From: Lachnospiraceae bacterium
Lineage (GTDB): Bacteria; Bacillota_A; Clostridia; Lachnospirales; Lachnospiraceae
Assembly: GCA_017540915.1 (NCBI GenBank)
Contig: JAFYAD010000325.1
Coordinates: 1 to 5,143 of the forward strand
Direction: 5' to 3'
DNA: 5,143 nt
Part shown: positions 1-4,845 of the stretch, piece after piece
Layout: each line of letters starts with the position of its first letter
Numbering within the stretch: position 1 is the first letter of the stretch
Position numbers and translations under genes: made by a program
Notes under the pieces: generated by a model
Told to the model about the DNA's origin: nothing
The model's database searches: none
Seen by the model: the letters and a program-made list of their open reading frames with translations, nothing else

Positions 1-175
1 TGATAAGCCGTCCGATGTTTTGAAGGTTGGACAGGAGATCGAGGCAAAGGTTCTGGATTTCTCTGAGGATGATAAGAAGATATCAATCTCTATCAAGGCG
101 CTGACTGAGCCGCCTGTATCTGAGGAGACAGCAGAGGCTGAAGCTACAGAGAGCACGGAAGGGACTGCAGAATAA
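1..175 (+). CDS. S1-domain RNA-binding protein, probably 30S ribosomal protein S1 (C-terminal end, partial)
   Basis: Only the last 57 codons are visible. They are read from position 2 and end at TAA 173-175. The first 33 or so residues look like the second half of an S1 (OB-fold) repeat: the pattern is SDVLKVGQEIEAKVLDF, a short acidic turn (SEDDKK), then the closing strand ISISIKAL, as in the VGxxVxxKVLxxDxxxxxISLSIK signature of S1 repeats. The remaining 24 residues are a low-complexity tail rich in Glu, Ala and Thr, common at the end of Firmicute S1-like proteins. In the family these repeats bind single-stranded RNA. Ribosomal protein S1, or the S1 part of an IspH-S1 protein, is the likeliest identity, since in Clostridia such genes often sit in housekeeping clusters. 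One partial repeat cannot separate rpsA from other S1-domain proteins, so no symbol is given. A terminator follows the stop codon. Confidence 0.8.
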   Translation, partial: DKPSDVLKVGQEIEAKVLDFSEDDKKISISIKALTEPPVSEETAEAEATESTEGTAE

Positions 176-186
176 AAGTACTATAT

Positions 187-222
187 GACCGGTTGTCTGA
201 ATATTCGATAGCCGGTCTTTTT
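187..222 (+). terminator. Rho-independent terminator after the S1-domain gene
   Basis: Positions 187-197 pair with 207-217 as an 11-bp stem. Its base is GACCGG/CCGGTC, and two G-U wobbles lie in the upper part. The loop is 9 nt (198-206), and five T residues follow (218-222). There is no A-run on the upstream side, so it is directional for the + strand. It ends only 13 nt before the cheR Shine-Dalgarno sequence, so it should separate the S1 gene from cheR unless transcription reads through. Confidence 0.85.
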
Positions 223-244
223 AAATATTTACTCCGGAGGCAGC

Positions 245-1018
245 ATGGATAATTACGAAAAATTCAAAAAAGATGTTTACCAGCTTACCAAGATCGACCT
301 TAATGCTTACAAGGAAAAGCAGATGAGACGCAGGATCGATACCCTGATTTCCAAAAACGCCTGTAAGTCATATGATGAGTATGTGAAAAAGATCTCATCA
401 GACAAGGTGAAGTTTGACGAGTTCGTAAACTTCCTGACTATCAATGTTTCGGAGTTTTATCGTAATCCGGAGCAGTGGGTTGTATTGGAAAATGAGGTTT
501 TTCCGCAGCTCATATCAAAGTTCGGCAAGAAACTTACCATCTGGTCTGCGGCATGCTCCACGGGAGATGAGCCGTACTCTCTGGTGATGGCTCTTTCAAG
601 GCATATTCCCTTGAGCGGTATCAAGATCATAGCCACTGATATTGATAAGCAGGTGCTGGAGAAGGCCAAAGTAGGTCTTTATAATGAGAAGAGCATTGCT
701 GCCGTTCCCGACGAGTTTAAGAGAAAGTATTTTCAGAAGGTTGGACCTTCGTATCAGATTTCGGAAGAGATCAAAAAATGTGTTGAGTTCAGAGAACATA
801 ATCTTTTGAGGGATACTTATCCGTCACATTGTCATCTTATAGTATGCCGCAATGTGGTCATCTATTTTACGGACGAGGCAAAGGACGGTATTTACAGAAA
901 ATTCCACGATTCCCTTGAGAGCGGCGGATCTCTTTTTATCGGATCTACTGAGCAGATCATCAATTACAAAGAACTTGGATTTCAGAGAGCAAAGTCATTT
1001 TTCTTTACCAAGCCGTGA
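245..1018 (+). CDS. cheR: CheR-type chemoreceptor glutamate O-methyltransferase
   Basis: This enzyme transfers methyl groups from S-adenosylmethionine to glutamates of methyl-accepting chemotaxis proteins, which sets receptor adaptation. It acts in the cytoplasm at receptor arrays. At 257 residues it is complete and close to Bacillus CheR in length. Residues 1-65 form the helical N-terminal CheR domain, with a basic stretch (KEKQMRRR, 23-30). The catalytic domain shows NVSEFYRNP (67-75, the N-x-T/S-x-FxR motif), the SAM loop SAACSTGDEPYS (101-112), ATDID (130-134, whose first Asp should bind the SAM ribose), HNLL (185-188) and VCRNVVIYF (200-208), then GSTEQI (233-238). The region after KYF (161-163) appears about four residues shorter than in E. 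coli CheR and lacks its glycine-rich beta-subdomain loop, suggesting a pentapeptide-independent enzyme; this is inference. The start is fixed by GGAGG at 236-240, four bases before ATG. No other chemotaxis gene is in the window. It is flanked on both sides by terminators. Confidence 0.95.
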   Translation: MDNYEKFKKDVYQLTKIDLNAYKEKQMRRRIDTLISKNACKSYDEYVKKISSDKVKFDEFVNFLTINVSEFYRNPEQWVVLENEVFPQLISKFGKKLTIWSAACSTGDEPYSLVMALSRHIPLSGIKIIATDIDKQVLEKAKVGLYNEKSIAAVPDEFKRKYFQKVGPSYQISEEIKKCVEFREHNLLRDTYPSHCHLIVCRNVVIYFTDEAKDGIYRKFHDSLESGGSLFIGSTEQIINYKELGFQRAKSFFFTKP

Positions 1019-1031
1019 TTGATGATACATT
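1004..1031 (+). promoter_or_regulatory. Weak candidate promoter for rnfC (TTTACC, 16 nt, extended -10 TGATACATT)
   Basis: TTTACC at 1004-1009 matches four of six bases of the sigma-A -35 box. After a 16-nt spacer, TACATT at 1026-1031 matches four of six bases of the -10 box and is preceded by TG one base away (1023-1024), an extended -10 element. The -35 part lies inside the last codons of cheR. Transcription from here would begin near 1038, just ahead of the 1043-1075 hairpin, so the leader would start with a terminator. It was chosen as the best match in the gap, but short matches like this are common by chance. Confidence 0.25.
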
Positions 1032-1042
1032 ATAGAATGGAT

Positions 1043-1075
1043 CGGGCAGGAGCTCTTGTTCCTGCCTGTTTTTTT
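1043..1075 (+). terminator. Strong rho-independent terminator between cheR and rnfC; possible attenuator
   Basis: Positions 1043-1052 pair with 1059-1068. The core is a perfect 7-bp GGCAGGA/TCCTGCC, extended by a C-G pair and two G-U wobbles. The loop is 6 nt (1053-1058) and a run of seven T residues (1069-1075) follows. The T-run touches the rnfC Shine-Dalgarno sequence GGAGG (1076-1080). No promoter can fit between the terminator and the rnfC start, so RNA carrying the full rnfC ribosome binding site from an upstream promoter must pass through this hairpin. Confidence 0.9.
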
Positions 1076-1089
1076 GGAGGATTTTTTGC

Positions 1090-2406
1090 ATGGCTAAGAC
1101 ATTTAATGGCGGTGTGCATCCATATGAAGGAAAGGAACTGACGGAAGACAAGCCGGTTGTGCCTTATGAGCCTAAGGGACTTATGGTATATCCATTGTCC
1201 CAGCATATCGGTGCTCCTGCGGTTCCTTGTGTTAATAAGGGTGACCGTGTGCTGCGCGGTCAGAAGATCGCGGAGGCAGGAGGCTTTGTATCAGCTGCCA
1301 TATTTTCTTCTGTCAGCGGTACTGTGCAGAGTATTGCACCTCACAGAGTTGCTAACGGAGACATGGTAAGTTCCATCATCATACAAAATGACGGGCTTTA
1401 CGAGGAAGTTATCTTCGATGTGGCGGCGGATCCCTATACATTGAGCGAGGAGGAGATCATCGGCAAGATCAAAGATGCCGGTATCGTGGGTATGGGCGGA
1501 GCCGGTTTCCCCACACATGTGAAGCTGTCACCCAAAGAGCCTGCTAAGATCGACCATATTATAGCGAACTGTTCGGAGTGCGAGCCGTATCTGACCAGCG
1601 ATTACAGGCAGATGATAGACGATCCGGGAAGCCTTGTGGAAGGCATGAAACTGATCCTCACCGTATTCAGGAAAGCAAAAGGCGTATTCGCCATAGAAGA
1701 TAATAAACCCGCCGCTATCGAGGCTGTCAGCGAACTCATAAAAGGGGAGCGCCGCATGGAGATCTGTGTCTTAAAGACCAAGTATCCGCAGGGCGGTGAG
1801 AGACAGCTGATAAAGGCAGTTACCGGCAGGGAAGTCAACTCGAAGATGCTGCCGGCAGATGCCGGCTGCATAGTGGATAATGTGGCAACCCTGGTAGCGG
1901 TGTTCAACGCTGTCAAATACGGCAGACCTATCATGAACAGACTGTTCACTGTGTCGGGAGATGCCATAGAAGATCCCAAAAACTACCTTGTGTATACAGG
2001 AACCTCCATGAAGGAGCTTTTGGAGGAGGCGGGCAACGATCCGGAGAAAACGGCAAAATATATCTCCGGAGGTCCCATGATGGGATTTGCCATGTTTGAT
2101 ACCGATGTTCCCATCACCAAGACAAACTCATCCATTCTGGCATTCACTGAAGATGAGGTTTCAAAGAATAAGACCACAGCCTGCATCAACTGCGGCAAAT
2201 GTGTCGAGGTATGCCCGGAGAGGCTGGTGCCCTCACGCCTTGCCAAGATGGCTGATCATGGTGATGCCGCAGGTTTTGAGAAATGGTACGGTCTGGAATG
2301 TATAGAATGCGGAAGCTGCAGTTTTATATGTCCTGCCAAGAGACCCTTGGCCCAGTCGATCCGCATCATGAAACGTTCCGTGCTGGCAGCCAAGAGAAAG
2401 AAATAA
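1090..2406 (+). CDS. rnfC: Rnf complex subunit RnfC (NAD(H)-side, FMN and iron-sulfur subunit)
   Basis: RnfC is the peripheral cytoplasmic subunit of the Rnf ferredoxin:NAD+ oxidoreductase, where electrons meet NAD(H). The 438-residue protein opens with the RnfC N-terminal domain (GGVHPYEGKELT, 7-18; a barrel-sandwich fold to about 100). The FMN/NAD(H) domain related to NuoF/Nqo1 has the glycine loop GMGGAGFPT (134-142) and ANCSECEPYLTSDYR (159-173). An SLBB-like region follows at about 280-340. Two ferredoxin-type [4Fe-4S] motifs close the protein: C365-x2-C368-x2-C371-x3-C375-P and C404-x2-C407-x2-C410-x3-C414-P. All eight cysteines are present. The C-terminus is a short basic tail without the long repeats of proteobacterial RnfC, as is usual in Clostridia. 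The ATG is preceded by GGAGG (1076-1080) with 9-nt spacing. It is the first gene of the operon and lies directly after a terminator. The rnfD start follows 13 nt after its stop. Confidence 0.98.
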   Translation: MAKTFNGGVHPYEGKELTEDKPVVPYEPKGLMVYPLSQHIGAPAVPCVNKGDRVLRGQKIAEAGGFVSAAIFSSVSGTVQSIAPHRVANGDMVSSIIIQNDGLYEEVIFDVAADPYTLSEEEIIGKIKDAGIVGMGGAGFPTHVKLSPKEPAKIDHIIANCSECEPYLTSDYRQMIDDPGSLVEGMKLILTVFRKAKGVFAIEDNKPAAIEAVSELIKGERRMEICVLKTKYPQGGERQLIKAVTGREVNSKMLPADAGCIVDNVATLVAVFNAVKYGRPIMNRLFTVSGDAIEDPKNYLVYTGTSMKELLEEAGNDPEKTAKYISGGPMMGFAMFDTDVPITKTNSSILAFTEDEVSKNKTTACINCGKCVEVCPERLVPSRLAKMADHGDAAGFEKWYGLECIECGSCSFICPAKRPLAQSIRIMKRSVLAAKRKK

Positions 2407-2422
2407 GGGGGAAAAGATTTTG
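2407..2422 (+). promoter_or_regulatory. Ribosome binding site and TTG start of rnfD
   Basis: A run GGGGG (2407-2411) directly after the rnfC stop lies 8 nt before TTG (2420-2422). It is the only good Shine-Dalgarno match here. It fixes a TTG start, which keeps the conserved RnfD N-terminal segment LNISSSPHVRS. The next in-frame ATG (residue 22) would remove that segment. Confidence 0.8.
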
Positions 2423-3376
2423 AGCAGACTTAATATATCGTCTTCTCCGCATGTAAGATCGCGGGAGACAACGAGTTCCATAATGCTGATAGTCATAATA
2501 GCCCTTCTGCCCACATCTGTATTCGGTATATATAATTTCGGTCTTAGGGCTTTGATACATATGCTGATATCTGTGGCGACTGCTGTACTGTGTGAGTTTC
2601 TGATGAATAAGATCAGAAAACAGCCGGTCACCGTAGGTGATCTTTCCGCTGTCGTGACAGGTCTCATGCTGGCACTTAATGTACCTGTCGCTCTGCCGTT
2701 CTGGGAGACTGCTTTGGGCAGCGCCTTTGCCATAGTGATCGTGAAGATGCTCTTCGGAGGACTGGGACAGAACTTCATGAACCCTGCACTGGCAGGCAGA
2801 TGTTTTCTGGTGATCGCCTTTGCTGCGGATATGACCAACTTTAACTGTGATGCATATTCGGGAGCGACACCTCTCGCATCCATCAGGGCAGGTGAGAGTG
2901 TCAATGTTATGAACATGCTGATCGGTAAGACCGGCGGAGCCATAGGAGAGACCAGTGCGCTGTGCATTCTGTTGGGGGCTATCATCATGATACTCTTCGG
3001 TGTCATCGATCTTTCCATACCCGCCGGATATATCATCTCATTCGTGTTGTTTATGGGATTTTTCGGGGGACACGGATTTGATTCCACATACCTTGTGGCA
3101 GAGCTCTGCGGTGGCGGTCTCATGTTAGGTGTATTTTTCATGGCGACTGACTATGTCACAAGCCCCATAACGCCTGTGGGCCGCATAGTATACGGCGTAT
3201 GCTGCGGCGTACTCACCGGCCTTTTCAGATGCTTCGGAGCGAATGCCGACGGCGTATCTTTTGCCATTATACTCAGCAACCTCATGGTTCCGGTCATTGA
3301 GAAGATTACGGTACCGACTGCATTCGGAGTTGTCAGGGTAAGGGAGGTAAAGAAAGATGAAAAAAACAATTCATGA
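2420..3376 (+). CDS. rnfD: Rnf complex membrane subunit RnfD (covalent FMN)
   Basis: RnfD is a polytopic membrane subunit that carries covalently bound FMN in the electron path of the Rnf ion pump; it belongs to the NqrB/RnfD family. The 318-residue protein has the family start LNISSSPHVRS (4-14). Hydrophobic segments lie near 20-38, 43-62, 75-111, 122-137, 178-197, 200-217, 222-243, 252-270 and 280-294. Conserved blocks are FGGLGQNFMNPALAGR (112-127), DAYSGATPLA (144-153), GETSALCILLGA (176-187) and MATDYVTSPIT (241-251). The block at 144-150 fits the flavinylation pattern Dxx(S/T)GAT exactly, making Thr150 the expected FMN attachment site for an ApbE-type flavin transferase; no apbE lies in the window. 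The start is TTG, supported by GGGGG at 2407-2411 and by the conserved N-terminus. The last 20 nt, coding for a short charged tail, overlap rnfG, which implies coupled translation. Confidence 0.97.
   Translation: MSRLNISSSPHVRSRETTSSIMLIVIIALLPTSVFGIYNFGLRALIHMLISVATAVLCEFLMNKIRKQPVTVGDLSAVVTGLMLALNVPVALPFWETALGSAFAIVIVKMLFGGLGQNFMNPALAGRCFLVIAFAADMTNFNCDAYSGATPLASIRAGESVNVMNMLIGKTGGAIGETSALCILLGAIIMILFGVIDLSIPAGYIISFVLFMGFFGGHGFDSTYLVAELCGGGLMLGVFFMATDYVTSPITPVGRIVYGVCCGVLTGLFRCFGANADGVSFAIILSNLMVPVIEKITVPTAFGVVRVREVKKDEKNNS
3342..3347 (+). promoter_or_regulatory. Ribosome binding site of rnfG inside rnfD
   Basis: GGGAGG lies 9 nt before the rnfG ATG (3357) and inside the rnfD coding region. 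It supports the 20-nt overlapping start of rnfG, so ribosomes finishing rnfD would cover the rnfG start. Confidence 0.8.
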
Positions 3377-3962
3377 CACCCTGATACTCGCGGTGTTAAC
3401 TCTGGTGCTGGGACTGGTGCTGGGAGCGGTGTATAATATTACAAAAGATCCCATCGCGGCAGCGGAAGCCGAGACCAGACAGGCAGCATTTAAGGAAGTG
3501 TTTGATGACGCGGATTCATTTGAGGAGCTTGAAGGCTTTGACAGCGGGAAAGCGACCGCGTTTGTGACAGGTAAAGGCTTCAAGGATTCCATAGACGATA
3601 TCGTGACGGCAAAAGCAGCATCAGGTGAGAAGCTGGGCTATATCATCACTGTGACTGCAAAGGACGGTTCACAGGGAACCATCACATTTTCAGTCGGTAT
3701 CAGAAATGACGGAACCGTCAATGGATATTCCGTGACAGATATAGCTGAGACACCTGGACTGGGGATGAAGGCTACGGAAGATGATTTCGTATCACAGTTC
3801 AGAGATAAGCTTGTCACGGCATTTAATGTTGTGAAGCAGGCGCCGGCTTCGGATGACGAGATTGAGGCGATATCCGGTGCCACCATCACTTCAAAGGCTG
3901 TTGCAAACGGTGTGAATGCCGTGGTAGCGTACTTTGGAGAGTTTCTGATGGGAGGTGAGTGA
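3357..3962 (+). CDS. rnfG: Rnf complex subunit RnfG (membrane-anchored flavoprotein)
   Basis: RnfG is a single-span membrane protein whose outer domain holds covalent FMN and relays electrons within the Rnf complex; it is homologous to NqrC. The 201-residue protein has a short basic start (MKK), one membrane segment at about 8-27, and an extracytoplasmic FMN-binding domain (about 85-195) of the usual length. Visible family features are LGYIITVTAKDG (93-104), TDIAETPGLGMKA (127-139, the conserved ETPGLG turn) and ISGATITSKAVANGV (172-186). Thr176 of SGAT is the expected FMN attachment residue. The residue six before it, normally Asp in the flavinylation pattern, is Glu170 here. The membrane segment contains a perfect 12-bp in-frame tandem repeat coding for LVLG twice. 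ATG 3357 is supported by GGGAGG at 3342-3347. The stop TGA (3960-3962) is one base before the rnfE ATG. Confidence 0.97.
   Translation: MKKTIHDTLILAVLTLVLGLVLGAVYNITKDPIAAAEAETRQAAFKEVFDDADSFEELEGFDSGKATAFVTGKGFKDSIDDIVTAKAASGEKLGYIITVTAKDGSQGTITFSVGIRNDGTVNGYSVTDIAETPGLGMKATEDDFVSQFRDKLVTAFNVVKQAPASDDEIEAISGATITSKAVANGVNAVVAYFGEFLMGGE
3402..3425 (+). repeat. Perfect 12-bp tandem repeat (two copies) in rnfG
   Basis: The unit CTGGTGCTGGGA occurs twice head to tail (3402-3413 and 3414-3425) without mismatch. It is in phase with the rnfG codons and encodes LVLG-LVLG (residues 16-23) within the transmembrane anchor. Gain or loss of one unit would change the anchor by four residues and keep the frame. 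Confidence 0.9.
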
Positions 3963-3966
3963 CATG
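3951..3966 (+). promoter_or_regulatory. Ribosome binding site deciding the rnfE start
   Basis: GGAGG at 3951-3955 lies 8 nt before ATG 3964-3966, ideal spacing. The alternative in-frame GTG at 3955-3957 overlaps this Shine-Dalgarno sequence itself and has no other one suitably placed. The ATG is therefore preferred, which trims three residues from the longest open frame. The site lies in the final codons of rnfG, and the arrangement TGA-C-ATG suggests re-initiation by terminating ribosomes. Confidence 0.85.
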
Positions 3967-4845
3967 GCTGATATACAGAACATAGAGACTTTGGAGCCTG
4001 TGGAGAGACAACAGAATGTTTACGCAGAGCGTCTCTTCAACGGACTCATAAAAGAAAATCCCACCTTTGTGCTGATGCTGGGAATGTGTCCCACTCTGGC
4101 AGTGACTTCATCGGCCATGAACGGACTCGGAATGGGTCTTTCCACCACGGCGGTTTTGATATTTTCTAATCTGCTGATATCAATGCTCAGAAAGATTATA
4201 CCTGACGGAGTCAGAATGCCCGCCTTTATCGTGATAGTAGCGTCTCTGGTGACGGTAGTGGAATTCCTGATGAAGGCATATCTGCCTGCTCTGTCGGCAA
4301 GCCTTGGCGTTTATATACCGCTTATAGTCGTAAACTGTATCATCTTAGGCAGAGCGGAAAGCTATGCTTCCAAAAATCCGGTACTGCCTTCCGTGTTTGA
4401 CGGTATAGGCATGGGACTGGGATTCACTTTTGGTCTGACATGTATAGGTGTTGTCAGAGAGATCTTAGGTGCAGGACAGTTCTTTGGGATCCAGGTGTTG
4501 TCGTTGAACTGGTTTACACCGGCTGCGATATTCATTATGGCACCCGGCGCATTTCTGGTGCTGGCATTTCTGGTAGCTATCATGAATGTGGTGAGAGAGA
4601 AGATGGATTCCAAGGGTAAGCCCCTGACCTCTCCGGCAGGCTGTATCACCGGTGACTGTGCAGGCTGCGCCAGCGCAGCTTTCTGTGGAGGAAAGTCTGC
4701 AATTTCCGAAACCACCAGAAAGGTAAATACAGTAAAGAAGCCGGAGAAGATCAGACCAAAAGCTGAAGTATCTGAAGATATCAACGCTGATAATGTGGTA
4801 AAAGGTGATGAAGAGACCGAAGGAAAGGAGGGTGAGGATCAATGA
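3964..4845 (+). CDS. rnfE: Rnf complex membrane subunit RnfE with cysteine-rich C-terminal tail
   Basis: RnfE (NqrD family) pairs with RnfA in the membrane core of the Rnf pump; the two bind an intramembrane iron-sulfur cluster through conserved cysteines. From ATG 3964 it has 293 residues, about 70-90 more than typical RnfE. Six membrane segments are visible near 33-50, 58-75, 86-104, 112-129, 146-164 and 184-210. Basic loops at 75-84, 130-138 and from 211 on fit both termini inside the cell. Core motifs are NPTFVLMLGMCPTLAVT (32-48, with Cys42) and VVNCIILGRAES (122-133, with Cys125), the expected cluster ligands. After residue 210 comes an unusual cytoplasmic tail: C227-x4-C232-x2-C235-x5-C241, then a basic stretch (251-267) and an acidic end (268-293). 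The N-terminus also carries roughly 15 extra polar residues before the first helix. The stop overlaps the rnfA start in ATGA. Confidence 0.97.
   Translation: MADIQNIETLEPVERQQNVYAERLFNGLIKENPTFVLMLGMCPTLAVTSSAMNGLGMGLSTTAVLIFSNLLISMLRKIIPDGVRMPAFIVIVASLVTVVEFLMKAYLPALSASLGVYIPLIVVNCIILGRAESYASKNPVLPSVFDGIGMGLGFTFGLTCIGVVREILGAGQFFGIQVLSLNWFTPAAIFIMAPGAFLVLAFLVAIMNVVREKMDSKGKPLTSPAGCITGDCAGCASAAFCGGKSAISETTRKVNTVKKPEKIRPKAEVSEDINADNVVKGDEETEGKEGEDQ
4827..4837 (+). promoter_or_regulatory. Ribosome binding site of rnfA within the end of rnfE
   Basis: GGAGGGTGAGG holds two overlapping Shine-Dalgarno matches: GGAGG at 4827-4831, 10 nt before the start, and GAGG at 4834-4837, 4 nt before it. It serves the ATG at 4842 and is part of the codons for the acidic end of RnfE. 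Confidence 0.75.

Noticed and set aside
186..211. A possible sigma-28 (flagellar) promoter for cheR, since TCGATAG at 205-211 resembles CCGATAT.
   Set aside because: The expected TAAA at the proper distance is absent (TGAC at 186-189), and the sequence is part of the terminator stem and loop, which explains it better.
1019..1038. TTGATG (1019-1024) and TATAGAAT (1031-1038) as a promoter for rnfC.
   Set aside because: The two boxes are only 6-8 nt apart, far below the 16-18 nt needed, and neither has a proper partner at correct spacing.
1851..1866. Two copies of GCCGGC spaced 4 nt apart inside rnfC, able to form a small hairpin.
   Set aside because: There is no T-run, it lies in well-conserved coding sequence (LPADAGC), and short GC palindromes are expected by chance.
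2233..3141. A long open frame of about 300 codons on the - strand, antisense to the end of rnfC and most of rnfD.
   Set aside because: It is the reverse-complement shadow of real + strand genes. It has no ribosome binding site support, matches no family I recognise, and covers DNA already explained by strongly conserved Rnf proteins.
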